This document shows positions 16,148-23,401 of a stretch of DNA of 35,965 nucleotides, in pieces. The stretch is from Burkholderiales bacterium (GTDB lineage Bacteria > Pseudomonadota > Gammaproteobacteria > Burkholderiales > Casimicrobiaceae), in contig JAGNQL010000011.1 in NCBI GenBank assembly GCA_017989135.1, positions 1 through 35,965 on the forward strand, written 5' to 3'. Both the position numbers and the translations under genes were made by a program. A model generated the notes under the pieces. The model was given only the letters and a program-made list of their open reading frames with translations. It did no database searches and had not been told where the DNA came from. How positions within the stretch are numbered: position 1 is the first letter of the stretch; each line of letters starts with the position of its first letter.

Positions 16148-16726
16148 ATGCTGCCTTCCTCACTTATCGCCCGAGCGTTGACCCGTCTACTCTCACATGA
16201 TGACGCCGCTCGCAAGCTGCTGTCATCGCACGCGGAATCCACCGTTCAAGTACGCATGCCGCCATTCACCACCACGCTCAAGATTACGTCTTCGGGCGAT
16301 TTTGAAGCGTGTGAATCGGGCTTAAATGGCGATGAACCGTCGGTAGGTGTTGAGTTTCCCCTGACGTCGTTGCCACTGATTGCGCAAGGCAAAGATGCGG
16401 CTATCCGCAGCGCAAAAATTTCGGGCCACGCCGCGCTGCTCCAAGATATTTCTAAAGCGTTTTCATCATTGCCGCTCGCCGCTGAAGCCGAACTGGAGCG
16501 AGTCGTCGGCCCGTTGCTAGCCAATGAAGCAATGCGTTTTTTCAAAGCGCTCAAAGCGCTAGGCGACAACGCACAAGCGAGCTTGCACGAGGCGGGCAAA
16601 CGATACATTCACGACGAGGCTAAGCTCGTGGCCGAGCGCGACGACGTTTCGAAATTCGCGAGCGACATTCAGCGTCTGCGCATTGATGTGCAGCGCTTGC
16701 AGGCAAGAGTCGCCAAACTCGCTTAG
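16148..16726 (+). CDS. ubiJ: Ubiquinone biosynthesis accessory factor UbiJ (SCP2 domain)
   Basis: A 192-residue soluble protein that in E. coli binds lipid intermediates and holds the Ubi enzyme complex together with UbiK. The SCP2 lipid-binding domain spans about 15-115 ('VQVRMPPFTTTLKITSSGDFE', 'VGVEFPLTSLPLI'). The C-terminal helix-rich part ends in a coiled coil ('DIQRLRIDVQRLQARVAKLA'), as in UbiJ. Context supports this: ubiE lies two genes upstream. In many relatives ubiB comes next, but here a convergent thioesterase gene follows. Confidence 0.85.
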   Translation: MLPSSLIARALTRLLSHDDAARKLLSSHAESTVQVRMPPFTTTLKITSSGDFEACESGLNGDEPSVGVEFPLTSLPLIAQGKDAAIRSAKISGHAALLQDISKAFSSLPLAAEAELERVVGPLLANEAMRFFKALKALGDNAQASLHEAGKRYIHDEAKLVAERDDVSKFASDIQRLRIDVQRLQARVAKLA

Positions 16727-16757
16727 GCGTTAACGGCCCGCTACGAGCCACGCAAAA

Positions 16758-17297
16758 TTAGCGTTTCACGCTCGGCATTTCAAACACCAAACACGTCGTC
16801 GACGCATGCGCATAGAGCGTCCCGTCGGCACCGTATAAGCGTCCTTCCGCGGTCGCGGTTTGTCGTCCAACATGAACGGTGTAGCCCTCGGCGCGCACCA
16901 GTGGCACTTTGAGCGAAATGCCGCGCACGATGTTCAGCTTGAGCTCGAGGGTTGTGTACGCGCGGCCCACGGGCATCGCGGTATGCACCGCGCAGCCTAC
17001 CGCCGAATCGAGCAATGTGGCGTACCAACCACCGTGAACAGTCCCCATCGGGTTGAGTAGTTTTGTCGAAGGCTTTCCCTGAAAAATCGCACGACCGAAC
17101 TCGACGCTCAGCAAGCCAAAGTCCATCGTCTCCGAAATGGGTGGCGCTGGGAAATCACCCGACAAGAGGCGTTGCATTTGCTCGAGTCCGGTCAACCCTT
17201 GAAGTTGCTCAACGGTTGCCACTCCACGCGCCCCAATGCGAGCGCGTACCGTCGCTTCCTCATCTTGCCATTGCTTAAGCATTTCTTCTGCGGTCAT
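16758..17297 (-). CDS. PaaI-family hotdog thioesterase
   Basis: A 179-residue cytoplasmic acyl-CoA thioesterase-like protein. Residues about 60-175 form the hotdog domain. The active-site signature is 'LNPMGTVHGGWYATLLDSAVGCAV', where HGG and the following Asp are family-typical. 'YTTLELKLNIVRGISL' and 'GYTVHVGRQTATAEGRLYGADGTLYAHASTTCLVF' complete the fold. The N-terminal 50 residues are a helical extension ('MLKQWQDEEATVRAR'). It faces away from the MarR-MFS operon across a shared 75-base promoter, so MarR may control both. The acyl substrate is unknown. Confidence 0.9.
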   Translation of the reverse strand: MTAEEMLKQWQDEEATVRARIGARGVATVEQLQGLTGLEQMQRLLSGDFPAPPISETMDFGLLSVEFGRAIFQGKPSTKLLNPMGTVHGGWYATLLDSAVGCAVHTAMPVGRAYTTLELKLNIVRGISLKVPLVRAEGYTVHVGRQTATAEGRLYGADGTLYAHASTTCLVFEMPSVKR

Positions 17298-17327
17298 TCC
17301 TGTCCCTGAAAATTTAATAATGCAGCT

Positions 17328-17345
17328 ACAATTGTTGCATATGCA
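17328..17345. promoter_or_regulatory. Tandem palindromes in the thioesterase/MarR divergent promoter
   Basis: ACAATTGT (17328-17335) directly abuts TGCATATGCA (17336-17345), both perfect palindromes. They lie in the short space between the divergent thioesterase and MarR genes. MarR proteins bind short A/T-rich palindromes and usually control themselves and the divergent gene, so this is a good operator candidate. No binding is shown. Confidence 0.5.
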
Positions 17346-17372
17346 TGTTTATTTGCGAAATCGCTGACGGCC

Positions 17373-17837
17373 ATGCCTCCCAAGAACGCTTCATTGCCTG
17401 TCGGCTGCACCAACTTCAAGTTGCGACAACTGTTGCGCCGCGTTTCGCTTGGCTACGACCATGCGATGGCCGAATGCGGCCTCAAGATCACGCAGTATTC
17501 ACTTCTGACGCACATCGAAAAACTCGAACCGATTACTCAAGCGGAACTCTCGAAAGCGATGGGCATGGATGCGTCAACGCTATCGCGCAATTTGCGCCCT
17601 CTCGAAGCGGCCGGTTGGATCGTCGTGCACGCAGGCGACGACGCGCGAAGCCATGCCCTGGCGTGCACAGTGAGCGGCCGGCTGAAGCGCAAAGAGGCGC
17701 AAGCCTTGTGGAAGCGCGCGCAACTGCAACTCAACGAACGGGTCGGTGTCGACGACGTGATCGCCCTGCACACACTTATCGACCGAATGACGCTGGCGCT
17801 GGCTGAAAGTGCCGATGAAGCAAAGGATGCCGCATGA
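17373..17837 (+). CDS. MarR-family transcriptional regulator
   Basis: A 154-residue dimeric winged-helix regulator. The N-terminal helix contains 'LPVGCTNFKLRQLLRRVSLGYDHAM'. The DNA-binding part is 'ITQAELSKAMGMDASTLSRNLRPLEAAGWI' (recognition helix 'DASTLSRNLRPL'), with a wing at 'VVHAGDDARSHALACTVSG'. The C-terminal helix returns to the dimer interface. Its stop overlaps the start of the MFS gene by 4 bases (ATGA), so it most likely represses that transporter in response to an exported compound. The ligand is unknown. Confidence 0.93.
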   Translation: MPPKNASLPVGCTNFKLRQLLRRVSLGYDHAMAECGLKITQYSLLTHIEKLEPITQAELSKAMGMDASTLSRNLRPLEAAGWIVVHAGDDARSHALACTVSGRLKRKEAQALWKRAQLQLNERVGVDDVIALHTLIDRMTLALAESADEAKDAA

Positions 17838-19069
17838 CGGACGCTCTGAAGAAACACGCGATGTGGATCGTCTTATTGGCAGCCGCCGGCACCTTCGCCT
17901 TGACGATGGGTGTACGGCAAACGATGGGGCTCTTCCTCGCGGATGTGAACACCTCGACGGGGCTCGGTATTGCCAACATCAGCCTTGCGTTCGCCTACGG
18001 CCAACTTTGGTGGGGCCTCACGCAACCGTTTGCGGGCGCGGCAGCAGATCGCCTCGGTGCAGGTCGAGTGTTGTTCATTGGCGTCTGTCTCGTGGCGCTC
18101 GGCACGATCATGACACCGCTGATGACCACAACGATTGGCCTCATTTTTGCGATTGGAATTTTGGCCGCTGGCGGCGCAGGGATGGCTGGGCCGTCGGTGC
18201 TGATGGCGGCGACCACGCGCTTGCTGCCGCCGGAAAAACGCGGCATGGCTACGGGCATCGTCAACGCAGGCGGTTCGTTTGGGCAGTTCCTGATGGCCCC
18301 AATCGCTGCAGGGCTCACGGCGATGTCGGGCTGGATGACGTCCATGCAGATTCTGGGTTTTATCGTGTTGCTCGCGTTGCCGGCGGCGTGGGTGCTCAAA
18401 GGCAACTCGAACGCCGTTGCACAGCCCGCATCAACGGCTAGCGCACCGCCGGCCGCGCGCGAAGGCACCGGCGCTGCGATCAAGCGTGCGCTTTCCGACT
18501 CAAGCTACTTAATGCTTGGCGCAGGCTTCTTCGTATGCGGATTTCACGTTGCATTTCTCGGCACACATTTGCCGAACGTGGTGGCGATGTGCGGCTTGCC
18601 GCCGTCGATCAGCGCTTGGTCGCTCGCGGTGCTGGGGCTGTTCAACATCGTCGGTAGTTTGCTCATGGGTTGGGCCGTTGGCCGCTGGCGCATGAAGTCG
18701 CTGCTATCGCTCGTCTATGCGGCCAGAGCCGTAGGTGTAGCGCTATTTTTGGTATCGCCGAAAACCGCCACGGTCATGCTCATCTTCGCGGCGTTTATGG
18801 GATTGACGTACTTGTCGACCGTGCCGCCGACAGCCGGCCTTGTCGCCAAATTTTTCGGCACAGCGAACATGGCCACGCTGTTTGGCCTCGTGCTCTTCTC
18901 ACACCAAATCGGTGGTTTTCTAGGCGCGTGGCTCGGCGGCAAAGTCTTCACCGCCACCGGCAGCTACGACACGATCTGGATCATCGACATCCTGCTCGCG
19001 ATTGGTGCAGCATTGGTGCATTTGCCGATCAAGGAAGCGAAGTTGGCGTTGAAACCGCGGGCGGCGTGA
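17834..19069 (+). CDS. MFS transporter
   Basis: A 411-residue inner-membrane protein with about 12 hydrophobic helices in two halves separated by a cytoplasmic loop at about 195-215 ('QPASTASAPPAAREGTGAA'). The loop between helices 2 and 3 has 'QPFAGAAADRLGAGRVL', the MFS motif A (G-x-x-x-D-R). 'LLPPEKRGMATGIVNAGGSFGQFL' resembles the oxalate/formate and monocarboxylate branch. It is translationally coupled to the MarR gene. Substrate and direction are not evident; a MarR partner hints at efflux or at uptake of an aromatic or organic acid. Confidence 0.92.
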   Translation: MTDALKKHAMWIVLLAAAGTFALTMGVRQTMGLFLADVNTSTGLGIANISLAFAYGQLWWGLTQPFAGAAADRLGAGRVLFIGVCLVALGTIMTPLMTTTIGLIFAIGILAAGGAGMAGPSVLMAATTRLLPPEKRGMATGIVNAGGSFGQFLMAPIAAGLTAMSGWMTSMQILGFIVLLALPAAWVLKGNSNAVAQPASTASAPPAAREGTGAAIKRALSDSSYLMLGAGFFVCGFHVAFLGTHLPNVVAMCGLPPSISAWSLAVLGLFNIVGSLLMGWAVGRWRMKSLLSLVYAARAVGVALFLVSPKTATVMLIFAAFMGLTYLSTVPPTAGLVAKFFGTANMATLFGLVLFSHQIGGFLGAWLGGKVFTATGSYDTIWIIDILLAIGAALVHLPIKEAKLALKPRAA

Positions 19070-19239
19070 CGCCACGAATGGCACTGTACGCGGCGGAGGC
19101 TCTGCAAGACCAATTCTTAGATTCTGCTGTGCTGCGTCGAGGCTATGCAACTCTGCTCGGAAAGCTAGTAAACATTCGTTGCTTGCAATCTTGTCGCACG
19201 ATAATTGATACCAACCACGATCGATTTGACTAGCCAGTT

Positions 19240-19255
19240 ATGCGTTAAAACGCAT
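19240..19255. other. Perfect inverted repeat between converging genes
   Basis: ATGCGTT-AA-AACGCAT, a 16-bp palindrome in the 194-base gap between the MFS gene and the converging lipoprotein gene. No T-run follows, so it is a weak terminator at best. The rest of the gap shows nothing I can name. Confidence 0.35.
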
Positions 19256-19263
19256 CCGACGCA

Positions 19264-19722
19264 CTAGTTCTCGAGTACAAATCGAAACGGAAACTCGAAC
19301 TGCCCTAATTCAACGGATGGTTGAATCTTGCATGGCGGTGCCGTGAAGGACTCTCGCCAAAGTTCTGTCAGGTCCGTGCGGAGACTCTCCGGTATATCTC
19401 CGCGCAGACCGACGAATTCGAGTACACCATTCGCGGCAATTCGACCATCAACCAAACCATCTACCGAAAATACTTTTTCGCGAATCATTGCTCGTACTGG
19501 CACGGAATAGGGACGGCATTGCATCGGTGGATGCGCTAGTTGCAAGCGACCATTGCTGTCACGTTTCGTGTAGCTTTCGACGGACTCAATTGCACGCGAG
19601 GCTAGCCCGTGTTCGTGGTTCTGAATAAGCACGGGACGAGTGCCCGAGCATGCGACCATTGAAAACCCAACAATCGTACTCAGCGCCATCAACTTTAGGA
19701 TTGACCCGGTGGACACCTTCAA
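19264..19722 (-). CDS. Predicted lipoprotein
   Basis: A 152-residue protein with an N-terminal signal ending in a lipobox-like 'SMVACSG' (lipidated Cys25), hence probably an outer- or inner-membrane lipoprotein facing the periplasm. The C-terminal half ('VDGRIAANGVLEFVGLRGDIPESLRTDL', 'FPFRFVLE') is reminiscent of a TonB C-terminal-like fold, in which a conserved 'G-x-V' strand and a basic or proline turn recur, but I am not sure. It overlaps the upstream repeat-protein gene by 4 bases, so the pair is co-translated. The function is not known. Confidence 0.7.
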   Translation of the reverse strand: MKVSTGSILKLMALSTIVGFSMVACSGTRPVLIQNHEHGLASRAIESVESYTKRDSNGRLQLAHPPMQCRPYSVPVRAMIREKVFSVDGLVDGRIAANGVLEFVGLRGDIPESLRTDLTELWRESFTAPPCKIQPSVELGQFEFPFRFVLEN

Positions 19723-20504
19723 TCCTCCAGCTCCGCCTTAGCCGCCTCAATATCTAGGCACTCCATCGCATCCATAGGCTCACACGCCGCCGCTTCAGCG
19801 TAAAGTTTCTCCGCGTCTTTCACTTTCGCTTTTCCAAACAACGTGAACAGCGCGTTGGCGTATTCCGTGCGAGCGATCGCTGACGTTGGGTTGAGCTTCA
19901 ACGCTTTATCGAAGTTTTCGACGCATGCATCTTTGCTGACACCGTAGGTCATCTTGCCGATCATGGCGCCGACTTTGTCGATCACTTCGGCGTTGAATGT
20001 GCCGAGTGCAATGTGCGAATCGGAATGCTTGGGCTCAAGCTTTAACGCCGATTCCAGCGCTTTGCTGACCTTACCGCCGATGCCTTGGGTGAGCGCTTTA
20101 GCAACGCCGATCAGCTGACCGTAGCGGCCGAGAGCGTAGGCGGCCAAGTAGTGAGCGTTGGCGTTCTTCTTTTGCGCAGCTTGCAGTTCCTCGCAGCGCG
20201 CAGCGATTTCTTCGTAAGCCTTTTGCTTTTTGGCGTCGCTCGTTTCGATGTAGTTGTTGTAGATGCACGCGGCCTTGTTCGCCGCGTTGTAGCCGTCTAA
20301 ACCCGCGGCAAGCCCGGCCTCGTATGCGCCTTGAAAATCACCGGCGTGATAGAGCCGCCAAGCCTCTTCTACCGTCTTATTCGTCGGGAACGGTTCTGCG
20401 TCGCCCTTGTGCAAGCGAGCCCAGTTCTTCTTGAGCGCAGCGCCTTCGTAAACAAACGCGCTGTTGTCGTGTGGGAACGCTGCCCAGCCACCTTTTTTCG
20501 CCAT
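19719..20504 (-). CDS. TPR-like repeat protein
   Basis: A 261-residue soluble protein without a signal peptide. From residue 45 on it is a series of amphipathic helices with TPR-like spacing: 'EEAWRLYHAGDFQGAYEAGLAAG', 'ALKLEPKHSDSHIALGTFNAE' and 'NFDKALKLNPTSAIARTEYANALF'. These resemble bacterial relatives of the RMD-type TPR family. The N-terminal 'MAKKGGWAAFPHDNSAFVYEG' is distinctive, but I cannot assign it to a function. A strong AAGGAGAG ribosome site precedes the ATG. It lies between the TetR regulator and the lipoprotein and is probably in their operon. Confidence 0.8.
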   Translation of the reverse strand: MAKKGGWAAFPHDNSAFVYEGAALKKNWARLHKGDAEPFPTNKTVEEAWRLYHAGDFQGAYEAGLAAGLDGYNAANKAACIYNNYIETSDAKKQKAYEEIAARCEELQAAQKKNANAHYLAAYALGRYGQLIGVAKALTQGIGGKVSKALESALKLEPKHSDSHIALGTFNAEVIDKVGAMIGKMTYGVSKDACVENFDKALKLNPTSAIARTEYANALFTLFGKAKVKDAEKLYAEAAACEPMDAMECLDIEAAKAELED

Positions 20505-20539
20505 GATATTTCTCTCCTTTTTTCGTTAATGCACGCGGC

Positions 20540-21181
20540 TCACCGATATTCGGCGGCCAATTTTTCAAACAATAGTCGGGCGTCGCCCTGCAAGTACGGC
20601 GCGAGGAGCACCATGACTTGAAACACGCCTTGGTTCATCGCCTTTTCTTCGTCAAGCTTGCGCGGATTCATCACGTACGCATACGAGTGCCAGAAGGTGA
20701 CGATCATGACGAGGTTGGTCGCTACGGCGTGAATTTCGCCATCGGTCGCGCTGAGTTCGTTGATCGAACGCATCTCGGTCATGAGGCGTTCGGTTTTCTT
20801 TTGCGAGTTTTCGAGAAGCGTCTTGAAGTGCGTTTCGATGATGCGATTCTTCGACAGCAAATGATTCAAATCGCGATAGATGAATCGGTACTTCCAGATT
20901 TTCTCGAACAGCAAGTGCAGCCAAAACCAAGTGTCTTCGACGTTTGCCGCGCGGTCCTTGCCCATCGCGAAAAGCTCATCAAGCTCACGCTCGAACTGAC
21001 CAAAAATTTTGGTGACGATTTCGTCTTTGCTGCGGTAGTGGTAGTAAAGATTGCCGGGCGAAATGTTCATTTCGTCGGCGATGGCGTTGGTCGTTACGTT
21101 CGGTTCACCGAACGAATTGAACATCGCGAGCGACACTTCGAGAATGCGCTCTTTGGTGCGACGGGGGGCTTTGCGTTCCAT
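20540..21181 (-). CDS. TetR-family transcriptional regulator
   Basis: A 213-residue repressor. The N-terminal helix-turn-helix is at about 10-58 ('RTKERILEVSLAMFNSFGEPNVTTNAIADEMNISPGNLYYHYRSKDEIV'). The C-terminal part is a helical ligand domain with many aromatic residues ('DTWFWLHLLFEKIWKYRFIYRDL', 'VTFWHSYAYVMNP'), suggesting a hydrophobic ligand such as an acyl compound. It is 35 bases upstream of the repeat-protein gene on the same strand. Close relatives with this 'GNLYYHYRSKDEI' helix are often linked to PHA or lipid genes; the target here is not shown. Confidence 0.93.
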   Translation of the reverse strand: MERKAPRRTKERILEVSLAMFNSFGEPNVTTNAIADEMNISPGNLYYHYRSKDEIVTKIFGQFERELDELFAMGKDRAANVEDTWFWLHLLFEKIWKYRFIYRDLNHLLSKNRIIETHFKTLLENSQKKTERLMTEMRSINELSATDGEIHAVATNLVMIVTFWHSYAYVMNPRKLDEEKAMNQGVFQVMVLLAPYLQGDARLLFEKLAAEYR

Positions 21182-21255
21182 GGGGTTGTATCTTCCTCTT
21201 TGCTCATTGTGGAGGAACTGGGAACGGCGCGCAACTGAATTAGAGTCGGGTTAAC

Positions 21256-21371
21256 AGCTTTTTAGCGCTAACGACACGCGTGTGGTCGTTTCAAGCGCAA
21301 ATGCAATACTGTCGACATATGACCAATTTCTCTTCAAACGACCGCCTGGCAGTCGTTACCTCCAAAAAGCT
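21256..21371. repeat. 116-bp palindromic intergenic element, copy C (best-preserved)
   Basis: The ends AGCTTTTT (21256-21263) and AAAAAGCT (21364-21371) are perfect inverted repeats. The left hairpin block is 21270-21290 and the right one 21337-21357, both of the type AACGAC-N9-GTCGTT. The palindrome GTCGAC (21311-21316) sits exactly at the centre (21313.5). The layout is 14-21-20-6-20-21-14. It lies downstream of the patatin gene and upstream of the TetR gene. Confidence 0.9.
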
Positions 21372-21406
21372 ATATCGCACCGCTCATTGTTCACCGCGCA
21401 CTGCTC

Positions 21407-22609
21407 TCAGCGCAGGAGCGCCACCTCAAGCTCGTCCAACGCATCGGTCAGGCTCGACATCGCGGCGCCCGCTGCGCCCCGCGCCGCGCGGCGCGCAGTC
21501 GGCAGGAGCTTGCGGTCTGGATCCTTCAGCGCACTGATGTTGAGCTTTACGCCGTACTCGGCGAACGCAGGACCAATGAAGTCCGCGCGCTCCAAAAGTT
21601 GCGCACGCGTGCGCTGGTACGCGTGTTCGGCGAGGCGACGACGGTTCGCGTAGCTAAACAAATTCGAGAAGAACAAATCGGCGTCGCCGCGCGACGGCTC
21701 CAAGAGAACAATCTTGGCGTCGGGATACTTTGTTTCGTACGCCTTGATGCCGATCCCCAAGCGCGAATGGATAAGCGAGCGAAAGGTTTGCGAGAGCACG
21801 GTGGGCAGGCCACGTACCGCAAGGTGCGACTGCGCACGTTGCGCCGTCGTGCTGTCGAACGGCACGAGTGGATTGACGCAAATCACAAGCTTCGCGCCTG
21901 CGTCCATCGCACAGGAGGCATGTACGGTTTTGTTGAGCGCACCGTCGACATAAAAGCGCGCCCCTACTTTCACCGGCGGATACAAGCCGGGCAGCGCAGC
22001 GCTCGCTTGCACGGCCTGCGAGATCGGTACGTGATTCATCGAAGGCGAACCAAACTCAATCGTCTCGCCCGAATCAAGGTCCGTCGCGATCACGAAAAGG
22101 CGCGCGCCCAGCTCACGAAAATCGTTGGTGCGCCCAGGCTTTGACAGCAGCGTGCGCACGGCGTTTTCGATCGGGCGATTGTCGAGTAAACCGGCCGGAA
22201 TCACAGCCGCTAAATGCTGCATTTCTGAGAGCATGCGATTCGAGCTCAGCGAGCGCATACTCGCCCAGAGCGCCGCCGCAACCGCGCCGGGCAACGCACC
22301 CGCGCGCGAGGCAAATTCGCGAATCGCGGGCCGCATGAAAACGCCGGGCGCGAGCACGTCCCCGTCGTCGCCCTCGTTTTCGATAAAGAGCTTTACGAGC
22401 TCATGCGGCGTGATGCCGTTGGCCAGTCCAGCCGCGACGAACGAGCCCGCGCTAACGCCTACGTACGAATGCAGCTTGGTGAAATCAAGCGTCGGCAACG
22501 CTTCGTGCAAAGCCGCCAACGCACCCACTTCGTATACCGCGCCCAACGGGCCACCGCCAGCGAGGGCGATTGCGATGGGGGGTTGCGGAAAGCTAGTCGA
22601 TGGCGTCAT
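21407..22609 (-). CDS. Patatin-like phospholipase
   Basis: A 400-residue lipid acyl hydrolase. The oxyanion loop 'LAGGGPLGAVYEVGAL' is at residues 17-31. The nucleophile Ser53 is in 'GVSAGSF', and the catalytic Asp222 is in 'YVDGALN', together the Ser-Asp dyad of patatins. No signal peptide is evident, so it is probably cytoplasmic. The C-terminal 40 residues ('PTARRAARGAAGAAMSSLTDALDELE') are Ala/Arg-rich. Patatin-like enzymes near phasin genes have been associated with PHA granules in related bacteria, but the substrate here is inference. Confidence 0.92.
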   Translation of the reverse strand: MTPSTSFPQPPIAIALAGGGPLGAVYEVGALAALHEALPTLDFTKLHSYVGVSAGSFVAAGLANGITPHELVKLFIENEGDDGDVLAPGVFMRPAIREFASRAGALPGAVAAALWASMRSLSSNRMLSEMQHLAAVIPAGLLDNRPIENAVRTLLSKPGRTNDFRELGARLFVIATDLDSGETIEFGSPSMNHVPISQAVQASAALPGLYPPVKVGARFYVDGALNKTVHASCAMDAGAKLVICVNPLVPFDSTTAQRAQSHLAVRGLPTVLSQTFRSLIHSRLGIGIKAYETKYPDAKIVLLEPSRGDADLFFSNLFSYANRRRLAEHAYQRTRAQLLERADFIGPAFAEYGVKLNISALKDPDRKLLPTARRAARGAAGAAMSSLTDALDELEVALLR

Positions 22610-22647
22610 GGCGTGAAATCAGTGCGTTACGTGAACCCGGATCATAG

Positions 22648-22670
22648 AAAAACGGCCACCGAAGTGGCCG
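22648..22670 (-). terminator. Rho-independent terminator of the phasin gene
   Basis: On the minus strand, CGGCCAC-TTCG-GTGGCCG followed by TTTTTC, 26 bases after the phasin stop. A UUCG tetraloop on a G/C-rich stem and the U-run make this a strong intrinsic terminator. It separates the phasin from the patatin gene. Confidence 0.9.
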
Positions 22671-22695
22671 CGCTGCGTTTTGCTTTTGGAAGAGC

Positions 22696-23226
22696 TTACG
22701 CGGCTTTCTTTGCGGCCTTGCGAGCAGCAGGCTTTTTCGCGGCGGGCTTTGCCGCGGCTTTAACAGCAGGCGCGGCTTTTGCGGCCTTCGGTGCGGCTTT
22801 AGGGGCGGCAGCTTTTGCGGCGTTCAGCTTTTGCACTTGCAACGTGAGGGCTTCAACACGAGCGGTGAGCTTAGCGATGTCGGCTTTGGTGGGCACGCCA
22901 AGGCTGCTCACTGCACGGCCAACGCGCTCTTCGAACACGGTTTCCAAGCGGCCCCAAGCTTCAGCGGCTTTGCCGGTCGCTTCGGTGATCTTGCCGGAAA
23001 CTTCATTGGTGGCGTCGTTGATTTGCGAATCAGCGAAGCTGCGAATTTTCTTTTGCAAACCGCCGCCTTCTTTCACCAGCGCTTCAAACACTTTGCTACC
23101 TTCTTCTTGAGCCTTGGCGAATGCGCCCAGACCGGCCAACCAGATCTGGCTGGACGACTCTTTAACGGTGCCAAGCAGATTGGAATCTACAGTTGCTTCT
23201 GCGGCTTTGCTGAATTTCTTGACCAT
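22696..23226 (-). CDS. Phasin-family PHA granule-associated protein
   Basis: A 176-residue protein that coats polyhydroxyalkanoate granules. The amphipathic helical domain (about 1-130) has the PHA granule-associated signature 'SSQIWLAGLGAFAKAQEEGSKVFEALVKEG', then 'RLETVFEERVGRAVSSLGVPTK' and a short coiled coil 'KLTARVEALTLQVQKL'. The C-terminal tail (about 136-176) is Ala/Lys/Pro-rich ('AKPAAKKPAARKAAKKAA'), histone-H1-like as in PhaF, which tethers granules to DNA. It is well expressed by appearance (AGGAGT ribosome site and a strong terminator). It is divergent from the acyl-CoA-reductase-like gene. Confidence 0.93.
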   Translation of the reverse strand: MVKKFSKAAEATVDSNLLGTVKESSSQIWLAGLGAFAKAQEEGSKVFEALVKEGGGLQKKIRSFADSQINDATNEVSGKITEATGKAAEAWGRLETVFEERVGRAVSSLGVPTKADIAKLTARVEALTLQVQKLNAAKAAAPKAAPKAAKAAPAVKAAAKPAAKKPAARKAAKKAA

Positions 23227-23270
23227 GGGGAACTCCTAAATAAAGTGAGAATGTTGCGATGGGTGAACTG

Positions 23271-23318
23271 TAGGCGTTGCGCATAGAGCACGCATCCTAG
23301 AAAGCCTGTAAACGCCTA
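23271..23318. promoter_or_regulatory. Inverted repeat in the phasin / SDR divergent promoter
   Basis: Arms TAGGCGTT (23271-23278) and AACGCCTA (23311-23318), perfect complements 32 bases apart; CCTAG (23296-23300) and CTAGG (23316-23320) are nested within. The gap lies between the phasin and the SDR gene, so a shared regulator site is plausible. No regulator is assigned. Confidence 0.35.
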
Positions 23319-23401
23319 GGAGATTGGCTCTAGAATGGTTCGAGAGCTTTTGGCGCAACAGGCGTTGACGGCATCGCACATCGTGCAAATAAGGAGGCCA
23401 C

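Noticed and set aside
21599-22144. Long plus-strand frames inside the patatin gene
   Set aside because: They are opposite a complete patatin gene with intact catalytic residues, and their products are Arg-rich with no domain.
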